Shown: piece by piece, positions 40,301 to 53,944 of the stretch
Layout: every line of letters starts with the position of its first letter
How positions within the stretch are numbered: position 1 is the first letter of the stretch
Source of the DNA: Hyperoodon ampullatus
Taxonomy: Eukaryota > Chordata > Mammalia > Artiodactyla > Ziphiidae
NCBI GenBank assembly: GCA_949752795.1
Contig: OX457056.1
Coordinates: 203,547,654 to 203,611,653, forward strand
Length of the DNA: 64,000 nucleotides
Direction: 5' to 3'
Notes under the pieces: model-generated
What the model saw: the letters and a program-made list of their open reading frames with translations, nothing else
Database searches by the model: none
What the model was told of the DNA's origin: nothing
Program-made: the position numbers and the translations under genes

Positions 40301-43069
40301 ATCACCACAAGCTTCCCTTGATATGGGGACTAGGACTGGCCCTGTGGCATTGGGGACTGTGGGCTGTTGACTGGCTTTCCCTTTGGGATTCCAGGTACTG
40401 CTAATGTGCTGGGGGACCTAGGACTATTTGGAGGGTGTGTCCCCAAGGCGTCTAGCCCATGGGTATAAAAGCCAGAGTAGGTGTCCTGGTGGATAAGGGA
40501 CTTGGACTTGACCCTGTGATATGGGGGGGTGGGGGGGCGGAGGAAGGGGCCTCCCGTCAGTGGTGAGCCTGGTGCAGCATCCCTGGAGTTCATAAGAACC
40601 TTTTCATTTTGGAGACCTCAGGCTCTGGACTGGTTTAGGAGATCCTGGCTCTCAACATACTTCATGACCTTTCTCTGGACCTCAGTGTCCTCATCTGTGA
40701 AAAGAGGATAAATCATCTGGTCCTTGCTCTCCTCTTAGGAATGCTGGAGGAAAATGAAAGGGAATAAACAGTGCCTGATAGTTGCCCTATATATGAAACC
40801 CTCCATCTCACCCTGTCCAGTCCTGAGGGTGCCTCCCAGAGGTGAGGCAGATGGGGGATGACTGTCCTTCTGGCAAAGATCAGGAGACTAAGGCCTTAAG
40901 AGGATAAAGTACTCTGCTCAAAGCTATTCAGATATGGAGGTGCCTGGACAGGACTTCTGAGCATGACCTAAGGAGGCCTGGGAAGTGGACAAGGGTGGGT
41001 CAAGCTAAGTGAGCCCTCTATTTTCCTGATTTCCTACTGACATTGCTCTGTGCCCATCCGCAAGAGCCCTGGCAAACCTCCCCTTCCCCACCTGTTACCC
41101 TTTCCTTATCCAGCAGCTCTGTTCCACCGAGGTCCCTAGGCCTGGGGACCGCCCAGCCGGCCAGCAACAGGAAGCCTTGATGAAGGCTAAGGCTTGGCCA
41201 TACCCACCACCCTCTCTCGAGCCTGCTTTGCCTTGGTCTGGGCAGCAGATGTGCTGGCAGCCTGCCAGGAAGTGGCCATGGCCTCGGGCTCCAGCCATGT
41301 TCTGCCCCAACTCCCTTCCCAGGCTCCACCCACACAGGCCAGGGTGTGGCCCCATGTTCTACTCTCCATCCCGGGAATGAAAAACAAAAGTCCTCAGGCC
41401 AGAGGCAGCTGGGGAGTGGAGGGACGGAGCAAACAAAGGTGGGGAGACCTGCCCACATTTCCTTCTATGCCTCCTCTCTAGACCACCACCCCTCCTAATC
41501 ACTGCCAACGCGGCCAGACTGGCTGGTGCAGAGCTGGGTGGCCACGAGGAGGCCAGATGGGTTGGTTTCCAGGAGGAAGAGGAGACCTGACTTCCCTAAC
41601 TCACTGCCTGGGGGCCCAGGGGCTCCAGCCTAACTCCTCGGGAAAGAGAGTTTGTGATATTGCTGGGGATGAATGGGTTAAAGGCAGCCCCTTCTCCCTC
41701 TTCCTTCTCCCCTCTTGGCTTCAGGGCTCCTAATATGCTCCCCTGGGTTCAGAAACCACCCAAAGTGGGGTACAAGATGCCTGAACACTGGTGGGTGGCG
41801 AACAGAGGAGGGAACAGGCTATCTTCTGAGACGACTGCCCCTGGCCCCCAGGCCCGGGATGGGACCGCCACCAGCAACAGTCAGGACAGGAAACCGGTGG
41901 CTGGGGACTGGGAGCCTCAACGAGGGGCTTGGCTCCCCGGGACAATTCCTCTGGGCAGCCTCGGAGTGGCCCTGCCACGTTCCCCTTCCTTACCTGGGGT
42001 CAGCTGCGGGCACCAGTGGCCTTGGCCTCCACGGAGCTGGGCTCTCCAAGTGGGGTGAGGACGTTGGAGCTCCCGGGCATGGGCCAGCCCGTGCCCTCGG
42101 CGGGCTCCCTTCCGCTTTGCTTCTGCTCCGGAGAGACCAGCAGGGCCTGGGGCTTGTGGTGTCTTCAGAAAAGTTTTAACTCCAGAAAAGAGGCAGAACC
42201 CGTGAGATGGATGGTTCACGCCAGCCAGTGGAAAAACAGCCTCCGGACGGGCGCCAGGCAGTGGGGGGGAGGGCGGCGCGGGGAGAGGAGAGGAAGTGGA
42301 GGGGCCTGCGGCGGCGGCTCGCCTGCCTTCTGAGGCTCCACGCCAGTGGGACCAGTTCCAGGCCAGGAAGGGGGCCTCAGCCAGATCTGGCCCCGGCCTG
42401 CCTTCCAGGTCGGCTTCAGCAGCACCCCCTGCTTGACCCCCACCGACAGAAGCTGCCAGAACCGAGTCCCAAGCAGGGTCAAGGGAGAGGTGCCACCAGA
42501 CTGACGCTGCCTCCTAGCGGGGTGCGCAAAGCCAGGGGTACCCTTCCCCTGCTCTGGCCCTTCTCCCTCAGAGCCGTCCTGCCCCTCTCTGAGCAAACCC
42601 TCCCCCTGCTGGCTCTTCTGTCTGTACTTCAGCTAGCTCCCCAGGTGCTGCTTCAAATCTCAGGAGCACTGATGAGAAAATTCTGGACTCTAGGGATTTT
42701 CTAAGGCCCTGTGGGTAGAGCTCTGACTGGTAGGTAGAAATAACGAGGAGGAGGCAGGTTCCTCAAGGAAGCCCTTTGTAACAATCAGAGCTGCCCAGCC
42801 TGTCCCAGAAAGTGATCATGAGCTCCCCGTCTGTGGGAGTATGCAAGCTGAGGCTGAAAAGCCATGGGTCATGAATGCTGAAAGGGAGAGCCCTGTCCAA
42901 GGACAGTCTAGATGACCCCCAGGATCAAGGGAGAGACCCCCCCCTCCCCCAGACCCCTGTCTGCTTTGCATTGCTTGTGGTTCTGGGAGCATGGAACTGC
43001 TGAGTGACGTGCTGGCCTCCCTGAGCTGGGCTTGTTCACATGCAGGAATGAAGAGAAAAGGACCAGTGT

Positions 43070-43280
43070 TTATTTTTTCGCATCCTACCATGTGCCAAAC
43101 AAAGTTCCCGATTCTTCCTCAAAAGTCATCCTTTAACCTCACTATAACCCTAAGAAGCAGGTCTTTGTAACATCCGTTTTATAGGCAGACAACTGGGGGT
43201 CAGAGGGATTGGGTAACTACAGGTCCTACAGCCCTAGTATTTGAACCCAGGTCTGTCTGACCCCAAACTTTACTCTTTCC
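43070..43280. repeat. MIR-like SINE relic
   Basis: CTACCATGTGCCAAACAAAG, then ACCTCACTATAACCCTAAGA, then TTTGAACCCAGGTCTGTCTG follow the MIR order. Confidence 0.65.
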
Positions 43281-43744
43281 TTCATATTTTGTACCTCCCA
43301 ATACCTCTGGGCTGGCTTTTCCCACTGGAGCCCACCACCCCGCAGCTGCCAACACACCCCTGGTCTTTACTCATCTGACTCTTCCCCTAGAGCAAGTCCC
43401 ACCTCCTGGAGGAGCCCTCCAGCCCACCTTGGCTTCCAGGTCTCGCCCTCTTCCCAAATAATTAAAGGGAGGGAGACTGGGTCTCAGAAGTGGGACCACA
43501 GGGAAGGATGCCTAAGGAAGAATGGAAATTATTAACACAATGTTATAGGGATCAAGATCAAAATGAATTCTTAGATGAGTGGGACTTAGTCTCAAAGATG
43601 TCTTGGGGGGTGGGGGGCGGCAAGAAGCTCATCTTCTCGGCCCTCAGCTTCCCCCTCGACAAAGGTAGCTCCAGTTCCTTACGTCCCCTCCCGCTACGTC
43701 CAGGGGGAGGAGGAGGATAAGACCTCAGGTTTGGAAATTGATAC

Positions 43745-43960
43745 ACACATTATCCGCCAGAAACTGAGTGCCCACCACGTGCCATGCACTTTACACACCT
43801 CACCTATTTAATGCTCACACAAGCCCATGAAGTAGGTGCCTCATCCCCACTGTACAGATGAGGAAACTGAGGCACAGTAAAATGAAGCAACTGACCCAAG
43901 GGACACGGTTTGTAAGTGGTGGATCCAGCATTTGACCCAGTTCTCTCTCACTCTGGAGTC
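43745..43960. repeat. MIR-like SINE relic
   Basis: ACGTGCCATGCACTTTACAC, then CAGATGAGGAAACTGAGGCA, then TTTGTAAGTGGTGGATCC are MIR core and 3' signatures. Confidence 0.75.
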
Positions 43961-44190
43961 TGAGCTGTTTCCACCCTAGGCAGCTCCCCTCCCACCCCTC
44001 CACCCTCATCCCCACCTCAGGGCGGAGCTTCTCAGCACTTTAGACCCCCCTCCCCCGGGGCCGGGGGTGGGTAGTCTCTGAGAAAATGGGAAGGCATCAG
44101 CTTCTTTTTCTAAATGCTCAAGCTCTGGGGATGGTCTGATTTTTGATGTGAGGGATGTGTCAGGGCAGTCTCCAAGGACATCTCCATGGA

Positions 44191-44522
44191 TGTGCTATGG
44201 TCTGAATGTGTCCCCCAAAATTCATATGTTGAATCTTGACCCCCAAAAGTGATGATATCAGGGAGTGGGGCCTTTGAGGTGCTTAAGGCATGGGATTGAT
44301 GCCTTATAAAAGAGGCTCCAGAGAGCCCCCTAGTCTCTTCCGCCACGTGAGGACACAGTGAGGAGGCACTGGCTACCAACCAGTGAGGACCTCCGTCAGA
44401 ACATGACCATGGCAGCGTCATGATCTTGGACTTCCAGTCTCCAGAATTGTGAGAGAGGTCTCTGTTGTTTATAAGCTACCCAGTCTGCCGTATTTGTTAT
44501 AGCAATTCAAACAGACTAAGAC
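44191..44522 (+). mobile_element. Solo LTR of MaLR/ERVL type (old)
   Basis: Begins TGCTATGGTCTGAATGTGTC and ends CAGACTAAGACA (TG...CA ends), with an internal GCCTTATAAAAGAGG promoter-like box. It is the remnant LTR of an ancient retrovirus-like element. No internal genes were found. Confidence 0.65.
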
Positions 44523-45189
44523 ACGGGGCCTTTTGTGCCCAGTGCTAAGTAAATGTGCAGTCCACCTTGATGATGTTGCGTGAACTCCATGGTGAGACAC
44601 ACCCTGGCTTCTCCTGAGTGTACCTATAGCTTCTGGCATCTTGTCTTATCACCTGTGACACATGAGGCTGTGTCATGTCGTTATGGCCCACCTTGGCCCG
44701 TTCAGCCTCACTCAGGAGATTGGCCAAAATCAGAGGATTCCTGCTTCATGAGATGGCTGGACACTCTCCCACTCCCTGAGCCTTGAGCATAAGGGAAAAG
44801 AGATCCTAAAAAATCACAGATGAGTGGATGCTGGGGCAAGGATGCTCGTAGGACCTGAAAGGAGATAATGAACCAGGGGTGGAGTGGCCTGGGAGGGGCT
44901 GGGCAGGAGGGAGCTTGTCCCCCGCAAGCCAGTTCTGAACCCTTCTGACTAATACTGCTCATGGCCCTATTACTCCAGGGCCACCCAGGGTAGTGTCACA
45001 GTTGGAGGAGAGAGGTCCCCTTCCAGCTCCAAATTTCCTGCCCCAAATGGGCAGGTGAGTGCCTGGGCACAAGGTGAGTGCTCTGGGGCCTACTGCCAGC
45101 ACTTGCAGCCTTCATTTCTCCATCTGGTTTGGGGGTCTGAGGTGCTGTGGCCTCAGACCCCCATTCCTGCCTCTTCACCTGGCTGCGGC

Positions 45190-45750
<561 letters not shown>

Positions 45751-46092
45751 TCATGTCAGGGCCCTTAGGGAAAAGAGCACTGACAACAAAGAGCAAATGA
45801 CAGCACCTCTTGGTCTCCACTTCCTGTTCTGTAAAATGGGCATAGACCTACCCATCTCATGGAAATGAGACCATGTGAGTAAAATGCCCTGTATGTAGGT
45901 CTGGCACTCAGTACACAGGAGTTAGCTGGGCAGACCCTGGAAATAAGCTGCATGGGTTTGCCTGTCTCCACTACAGGCGTATCCCAGAGATATGGTGGGT
46001 TCTGCTCCAGGCCATTACAATAAAGCAAGTCTTGCAATAAAGTGAGTCACACGAAGTTTTTGGTTGCCCAATGCATATAAAAGTTATGTTTA

Positions 46093-46302
46093 GGGCTTCC
46101 TTGGTGGCACAGTGGTTGAGAGTCCGCCTGCCGATGCAGGGGACACGGGTTCGTGCCCCAGTCCGGGAAGATCCCACATGCCGCGGAGCGGCTAGGCCCG
46201 TGAGCCATGGCCACTGAGCCTGCGCATCCGGAGCCTGTGCTCCGCAACGAGAGAGGCCACGACAGGGAGAGGCCCACGTACCGCAAAAAAAAAAAAAAAA
46301 AA
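46093..46302 (+). mobile_element. CHR-type SINE with poly(A) and TSD
   Basis: GGGCTTCCTTGGTGGCACAG start, tRNA-like B-box GGTTCGTGCCCC, long A tail. The 14-base direct repeat AAAAGTTATGTTTA flanks it (46079-46092 and 46303-46316). It lies in the CALHM1 intron, antisense to the gene's transcription. Confidence 0.93.
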
Positions 46303-46689
46303 AAAAGTTATGTTTACACTATACTGTAGTCTATTAAGTGTGCAATAGCATTATGTATAAAAAACAATATACATACCTTAAAAATACTTTATTGCTACAA
46401 AATGCTAACCATCATTTGAGCCTTCAGTGAGTTATAGTAGTAACATCAAAGATCATTGATCACAGGTCACCATAACAAATATAATAATGAAAAATTTGAA
46501 ATATGAGAATAAGCAAAATGCGACACAGAGACATGAAGTGAGCAAAAGCTGTTGGAAAAATGGCGCCAATAGGCTTGCTCGATGCAGGGTTGCCATGAAA
46601 CTTCAACTTGTGAAAAATGCAAAGTCTACAAAGCCTAATAAAGTGAATTGCAATAAAACGAAGTATGCCTGTCCTTAACGGTTGACTAG

Positions 46690-46830
46690 GAGCAAAGTAT
46701 CTCCCACCTACAAAATGGGGCTGTTGATAGTACCTATCCCATTGGGTTGTTCTGAGGACTAAATGTGATAATAAACTTAGCACAGTGCCTGGTACCTAGT
46801 TAGTGTTCAGTAACTGTTAGCCACTATTAT
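46690..46830. repeat. MIR-like relic
   Basis: AAAATGGGGCTGTTGATAGT, then GGTTGTTCTGAGGACTAAAT, then CACAGTGCCTGGTACCTAGT follow the MIR 3' half. Confidence 0.65.
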
Positions 46831-48458
46831 TAGGCCAACCAGCCCTCAGTAAGCGTGCCTCTTCCTTCAGGAAACCTTCCTTGACCTCCCATAGTGATGC
46901 TTCCTCCTCTGAGTCCTGTATCTCTCCTCCGGCTCCTGCTAGTGTCTGCCTTTCAGTCAGCAGCACTCAGTCAGTGCCTCCTCTGTGTGGGCTCTGAGCT
47001 GGGCTCAGGGGTCACAGAGACAAACTGGACAATTGCTCAAACTCCATGCTGAAGAGCACCGGATGCTTGGGTGCTAGTTCTCTTCTTCCAGTAACTCACT
47101 GTGGGGAAGGCTGCTCCCCCAGTTTGAGCTTCAGGGTCAACCCCAGTTGCACAGAGAAGCATTCGGCCAGATCAGGATGGGGAAGCAGGGCAAACCAAAT
47201 GCCTGTAGTGGGGTCAGTGGGTTATAGCAGAGTAGTCATCAAGTGGGGAGGTGCGGAGCATGTGCTGGATGAGGAAATGTGGACCCTACTTGGCTGAATC
47301 TCCTGAAGTTTCAAGTAAAGCTGGACAATCTCATTTTCATGTGAAAATTTCTGGGTTTTAGATGATGCCAACTAATTGTAAAATTGAATTTCGAATTCAA
47401 CCCCTGAAGGCCAAATGAAACATATCTATAGGCCAGGCAGTCTGCCATCTGGGGGCCCTTTTAGTTTATGAGTTGATGGTTTAAAGGTCAGGTGGAGGGA
47501 CAGCTGCCCCAGGCCCCGAGGCCTGGGATGACGGACAAGTACCCACAGGAGAGGAGGTGCAGGCTTGGGGGGAAGCAGAGTTCAGATTGTACGCTCGGAG
47601 CGTGAGGTTTACCTGGGTGCCTGGTGGCGACGCAAGCCCCACAGGGGAGAGTCCAGGCTGGAGGGGGAGCGGGGGTGTCTGGATTCGCTGGAGCAGAGTG
47701 TGCATGTTTCACCAGGCTTGCAGGGCAGGCCCAGCCCCCTGTTCCCTCTCTGACAGCCTGGGTCCCTGCCTGGGTCTTCCTCCCCACGCACAATAACTGC
47801 AGAGGAGGTCTGAGGGGCTCAGACGGGTGAGGGACCAGAGGGGCAGAGGACGTGGGAGCGAGGCTGAGGGAGCTGAGCTCTAGATTTCCCCATCAGTGGG
47901 TCCTCCATCCCTTCCTTTGGGGCACATCCCAACAGTGCATCCCCCTCACTCAGGCCTCCCTTCCAGGGGCACCGGCCCCTCAGCTCCCACTCCCTGAGCA
48001 GGGAGTGCCAGCTGGGGACATTTACCAGGGAAATGTATCCAAATGGCTCACCACACGCTGGCGTCACCACTGCCCCAGCCTGGAAGAGGAAATGGATGCA
48101 CATTCCCCCAGATTTCCAAACTGGAGCTCAGGGTGGAGGATGAGGGGCTGGCTGAGCAGTTGGGTCCCCTCTGGGGACCTCAGCACACGGCACAGTGCTC
48201 CTTCCCCAGGTGGCACTGACCTGAGGGAAGACACATGGTTCTGCCTTCGGAAGCCCTGGCCTCCTTTGGGGAAATATGCCCCTGCCCCATGGAGCTCCGT
48301 CTGAGGAGGGAGACCCAGCCCTGGCTGGGGGCCCACATCTATTTGGGGAAACATGACCACGTCCTGATGAAGCCCCATTTCGAGATGGGGGATGGAGTCC
48401 TTTCTGAGGGACCCAGTCTGTGAGGGGAGACCCAGTCCAAGGCCATCTGGCCCCTTAC

Positions 48459-49122
<664 letters not shown>

Positions 49123-49574
49123 TCATGGCTGAGATGGGCAGAGCTCAGGGCGGAGGCTGAGGCCACTGTCTCTTTGAGGAACCTTCTAAGTCAGGTGCTG
49201 GCCGAGAGGGCACAGGTTGGCCAATCCCGTGGGTGCAGCCAGGGTGCTGCCCCTCCCTGCCCTGCCCCTGCTGGGTTTCTCTCTCTCCACGGCTGGCTCT
49301 GGCACAGGGAAACCACGAGGACCATGCTTGATGGGGACCAGTTCTTTGTGGGCTGGGAGGAGGGCAGGGAAGGAGGCTCAGACTTGGCCGGGAAGACACT
49401 GTCTCCAGTAGGGTTGAAGTTTGGGAGAAACTAGGGATGCTGCAGAGGCCTGAGCTTCTGGACCTTGTCCCCTGAGCTCCTAGGAAGCATGTCGCCCTCC
49501 CTCTGCCCTTCTCATTGGGTCTTTCCTCCACGCTGTGTCAGGATCCAAGAGGGCTCCTCCATCTGTTCAGACAA

Positions 49575-49808
49575 GGATGGTATGATGTAGCGATGGCAGT
49601 GGTGGTGGTGGCTATAATGGGGTGATAATGGTGGTGGTGGGGATGGTGTTAATGGTGGTGATGGTGGTGGTGATGGCAGTTATGATGGCGATAGTGGTGA
49701 TGGCAGTGCTATTATTGCTGGTGGTGGCGGTGATCACAGTAATAATCGTGATGATGGTGGTGATAGTGGTCCCAGTGGGGATGGGGATGGTGGTGGAGAT
49801 AGTGGTAA
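49575..49808 (+). repeat. ATGGTGGTG-type simple repeat
   Basis: About 230 bases made mostly of imperfect (GATGGTGGT)n units with ATAGTGGTG and ATGGCAGT variants. It lies roughly 550 bases upstream of the former CALHM1 start. It gives an artefactual Val/Met-rich open frame. Confidence 0.85.
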
Positions 49809-50770
49809 ATGAATAAAGTAAAAAGCCCTGAATTTGGAGTCAGTGGATTTGGATCTGAGAGGGTGCTAGGTCCCCTCCCTGCCGGGCAGAGAGCTGTGGC
49901 CTATAAGCATAATGCAGATGCTTTTACGTCCTGTCTGCTTGTGTCTCGGTGGGTGTGTCTGTGTCTTTGTGGATTACAGATGAAAAATCCTTTCCTGTCT
50001 ACCTCCTACCTCTACTCCGCCAGATCAAAAAATAAAGGAGTGGGCGGTAGGGTTTCACGCCTGGGGCTGGGGACTCCAGAGCGTCTGCAGGAACCAAGGT
50101 AGGGCCCCCTCCACCAGCATAGCAAAGTGGAAAGGGGCTTAAAGGGCTCCCTTTGATGTCGCCAGCTCTCTCAGAAGACTGGGTCAGATCCAGCTCCAGC
50201 CAGATGGCTTCTGTCTGGGGCAAGAGGGTGAGGTTGGGGCTGCGGAGGCTGAGCAAGAGCCTGGACAGGGCAGCTCCCTGGGACCCTCAGATCTGTGTGC
50301 CTCTGTGTGTGTCTGTGTGTGAACTTGCTGTGGCTTTGGGCTTCAGTGTTTGTGGCTCTGCGGTGTGTGAGTGTAACTGTAACCAAGCAGGGTCCTGTGG
50401 GGCCTTCCTGGGACAGACCTCCCCAACCCAGCCCCAACCCATGTCCTCCACCTGCCTCTTGTTTGTAGCAAAGCTTTCGTCTCCCAGGCCTCCCCTGAGA
50501 CTCAGAAGGCTGGCTCAAGAGTTAATGGTTAGGAAACATGAAGATGTAAAAACAAAGACTAGTTGTGCTGGGAAACTGGTAACAGTTTAGATGACAGACC
50601 AGCCACAGAGCAGAGGCACCAAACTCCCAGTTCCCCGAAGACACAGATAAAGGCCTGACACACGTTCCTAAGTTCTTTTTACAGGAAGCCGACCCCTGCC
50701 AGATGAAGACTGCTGAATCAAGCAGATGTTCCTTTCCCACCAACACTTGTCCCCCTAGTATTGGCCTTTT

Positions 50771-50969
50771 TTTTTTTGTGGTACGCAGGCCTCTCACTGT
50801 TGTGGCCTCTCCCGTCGTGGAGCACAGGCTCCGGACGCACAGGCTCAGCGGCCATGGCTCACGGGCCCAGCTGCTCCGCGGCATGTGGGATCTTCCCGGA
50901 CCGGGGCACGAACCCGTGTCCCCTGCATCGGCAGGCGGACTCTCAACCACTGCGCCACCAGGGAACCCC
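50771..50969 (-). mobile_element. CHR-type SINE with 14-base TSD
   Basis: Reverse orientation, T-run at its left, ending CCAGGGAACCCC. The direct repeat AGTATTGGCCTTTT occurs at 50757-50770 and 50970-50983. Confidence 0.93.
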
Positions 50970-51089
50970 AGTATTGGCCTTTTGAGTGGCGAGCAGCGGA
51001 ACTTGGGTTCAGTACTGGCCTCATCCTCTTATGTAACCACATGAGTGGTCTTTGTGTCTGTGTGTCTCTGTGTGACTGACAAGAACTGG

Positions 51090-51245
51090 CACTGATCGGG
51101 GCTTCCCCTGGGTCAGGCCCTATGCCGGCACGCCACACGCATCACCTCACGGGATCCTCATACAACGCCATGGGGTAGGTTTTATTGTCCCTATTTCACA
51201 GAGGTTGAGACTGAGGCTCAGGGAGGTTAAGTTACAAGTGTAGGG
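51090..51245. repeat. MIR-like relic
   Basis: GGTCAGGCCCTATGCCGGCA, then CCATGGGGTAGGTTTTATTG, then GAGACTGAGGCTCAGGGAGG match MIR order. Confidence 0.7.
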
Positions 51246-51798
51246 TTCAGAACAGGCCTCCCCAAGATGTGCTACTTTGGCATGTGGGTTATTTTGAGCT
51301 AAAGGCAGTAGAGACCCTGTGGGCTTGAGAGAAACTACTGCTCCTCCCTTAACTAACTACAGGAATTTAAATTGGGGATTTTTCCCAGAGAAAGTTATTC
51401 CCAGAGGTAAATTTTATCTAAGTGGCACCATCTACATGGCAGGGCAAACACCTAATTACCAAACATCTGCTCATCTTCTTGTGAAACCGTACCTCACAGG
51501 GTTAATGAAAGCTGATGGTTAGCTAAGAGGAATTCTTGAGCTTGTCTTTCAGAGCAACAGACAGGGGAAGAGCTTGTAAAAACCCCTCTGCTTGTAAGCT
51601 GCCTTCACTGACTAAGCTTGTTTTAGTTATTTTTTCTGTCTTTCCCTTTTTTCCTCTTTAATTGCATAGCTTCCCAGCTTCACGTAACCCAACTGTCTTA
51701 CAGGAACTTGGAGCCAGTTCTTGTCCAGTGCAAGCCAGCTAAGGCTGGTTGGGACCACCACCCCTAAAACTGGGCCTGCAGAGGTGTATGATGAATGG

Positions 51799-51803
<5 letters not shown>

Positions 51804-51840
<37 letters not shown>
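51804..51840. repeat. (GT)n microsatellite
   Basis: About 18 GT units at the tail side of the SINE at 51806-52017. It probably arose from the SINE's A-rich tail. Confidence 0.95.
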
Positions 51841-51842
<2 letters not shown>

Positions 51843-52017
51843 TTTGCGGGCCTCTCACTGTTGTGGCCTCTCCCGTTGCTGGATGCGCAGGCTCAGCGGC
51901 CATGGCTCACGGGCCCAGCCGCTCCGCGGCATGTGGGATCTTCCCAGACCGGGGCATGAACCTGTGTCACCTGCATCGGCAGGCGGACTCTCAACCACTG
52001 CGCCACCAGGGAAGCCC
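51806..52017 (-). mobile_element. CHR-type SINE with a (GT)n tail and 15-base TSD
   Basis: Reverse orientation, ending CCACCAGGGAAGCCC. Where other copies have a T-run, this one has (GT)n at 51804-51840. The direct repeat ATGAATGGCCTTTTG occurs at 51791-51805 and 52018-52032. Confidence 0.93.
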
Positions 52018-53220
52018 ATGAATGGCCTTTTGACGTCAGAGGACTGGAAAACTTTACCCTCAGATCACGGTAAGTGCCTGTATTTTTGAATATGCAGAAG
52101 CATGTAACCCAGATACACCTGTGCAGAACACCAGTTACCACACGTTTTTCCTGCCTCCAATCACCTTTCCCCGTGCCAAGCCCACCTGCTTGTTCCATAG
52201 CTATCCCAACCCCCTCGCCTTGGGGGAGGCGGATCTGAGGCTTGTTCTCCCGTCTCCTCAATTGCCTTCCTGTGAACATACTCTTCCTCTGCCGCAAATC
52301 TTGGCATCTCAGAGTTTGGTTTGCTGTGTGTTGGGTAAACAGACCTACTTTGGTAACACTTATCGTCCTGTGAATGAGCCTCCTGCCCTTGGAAGCCCCA
52401 GGCCCCTATCCCACTCCTTAGCTCAGGATGGCGTAAGTACCTGATTTTACCTTTCTGTCTCTGACACTCTCATGTACGTGAGACTCCCATACGTACGAAA
52501 TTAAATTTGATTTCCTCCTGTTCATCTGCCTTGTTTCAATTTAATTCTTAAACAAGCCAGAAGAGCCTAGAAGGGTAGAGGAAAGTTTTCTTCCTCCCCA
52601 GCACCAGCTAAAAGTTACACAACTTGTAGGTAAAAGAGTGGGATTTGAACCCAGACCAGGTGGGAGTGGGGGTAGGGGGGTGGGTGGAGGAGGAGGCAGG
52701 GAAGTGTGTTTTGTTTTTGGTTTTTTGCCTTTCTCTCTCCTGCTCTACGAGTCTGGGTAGAAATGCTAGCGTGTCACAAGCAGGATACAGGTGGGGAAGG
52801 ATATTGCTCCCCTTAGCCCTCAACCTGGGCCTTGGGTAACTGGAGCACCCAGGCTGGAGGCCCCTGGAGGACCCTGTTGGGGGCTCCCAAGGGGCACAGC
52901 CGCAGGTGGAGAGCAGGATGAGAGAGACCCAGCAAATGAGGCCAGGAGTCCAGGAGGAGTGTTGCTCCAAAAGGCTGTCTGGAATCTCTGTCTTCCATCT
53001 ATAGTGGACACGGCTCCCTGTTTGTAGCCGATGTGCCCTTTTCATGGTGCCCAAATTGGCTTCAGGTGTCTGCTGTAACCACATATACACTCTCTGCAAA
53101 TTCTAAATTCAGTGTTATTTTAAAATACGTGGAATAAAACAGCTTGATTGGATTCTCAACCCATTATTCTCATTATCACTAGAATTTTGATTACAGTTAT
53201 TTTTAAATTAATTAATTTTT

Positions 53221-53536
53221 GGCTGCATTGGGTCTTTGTTGCTGCGCGCCGGCTTTCTTTTTAGTTGCAGTGAGCGGGGGCTACTCTTCGTTGTGGTGTG
53301 TAGGCCTCTCATTAAGGTGGCTTCTCTTGTTGCAGAGCACGGGCTCTAGGTGCCTGGGCTTCAGTAGTTGTGGCATGAGGGCTCAGTAGTTGTGGCTCGT
53401 GGGCTCTAGAGCACAGGCTCAGTAGTTGTGGCACACGGGCTTAGTTGCTCCACGGCATGTGGGATCTTCCTGGACCAGGGATCGAACCCATGTCCCCTGC
53501 ATTGGCAGGTGGATTTTTAACCACCAGGGAAGTCCC
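53221..53536 (-). mobile_element. CHR-type SINE, long form with internal repeats
   Basis: Begins GGCTGCATTGGGTCTTTGTT and ends CCACCAGGGAAGTCCC in reverse orientation. The middle carries three CTCAGTAGTTGTGGC-like copies at about 53358-53440, so it is longer than the other copies. Confidence 0.88.
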
Positions 53537-53944
53537 ATGAATTTTGGAATGGCTGTAAAAATTAGTTTTATCACCTCCTTGGATCACGATTTTTGTGGGT
53601 GGTGTTTATCAAACATTTGAAGAGATCATCGTTAAAGAGCCTTGAGGGGTACGGGGTGAGTGAAATGGGTGAAGGGGGGTCAAAAGGTACAAACTTTCAG
53701 TTATAAAATAAATAAGTCCTAGGGAGGTAATGTACAGCCTGGTGATCATAGCTAATAATACTGTATTGCATGTTTGAAAGTTGCTGCCAGAGTAGATCTT
53801 AAAAGTTCTCATCACAAGAAAAAATTGTAACTATGCATGCTGATGGATATTAACTAGACTTACTGTGGGGGGCATTTAGCAATATATACAAATAGTTAAT
53901 CATTATGTTGTGCACCTGAAACTTATATAATTATTTTAACATCT

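Larger units (their letters stand above)
39808..45189. other. Intergenic region CALHM2-CALHM1
   Basis: No gene that I can support. It probably includes the CALHM2 promoter and non-coding 5' exon(s), which I could not place. The block 41000-42650 is G/C-rich with short open frames on both strands that lack family signatures. Three MIR-like copies and one MaLR-like LTR are listed separately. Confidence 0.6.
51255..52595 (+). mobile_element. Endogenous retrovirus LTR-like sequence, split by a SINE
   Basis: The two halves, 51255-51790 and 52033-52595, look like one retroviral LTR family (GGCCTCCCCAAGATGTGCTA start; ATTCTTAAACAAGCCAGAAG and GGGTAGAGGAAAGTTTTCTT end) broken by the younger SINE at 51806-52017. 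No retroviral gene is present. Family name not assigned. Confidence 0.5.

Noticed and set aside
41654..42704. Several overlapping open frames of 130-165 codons
   Set aside because: They occur on both strands of a G/C-rich block, with no splice pattern, no family resemblance and no conserved motif.
49622..49816. Val/Met-rich small open frame resembling a membrane peptide
   Set aside because: It is a translation of the ATGGTGGTG simple repeat.
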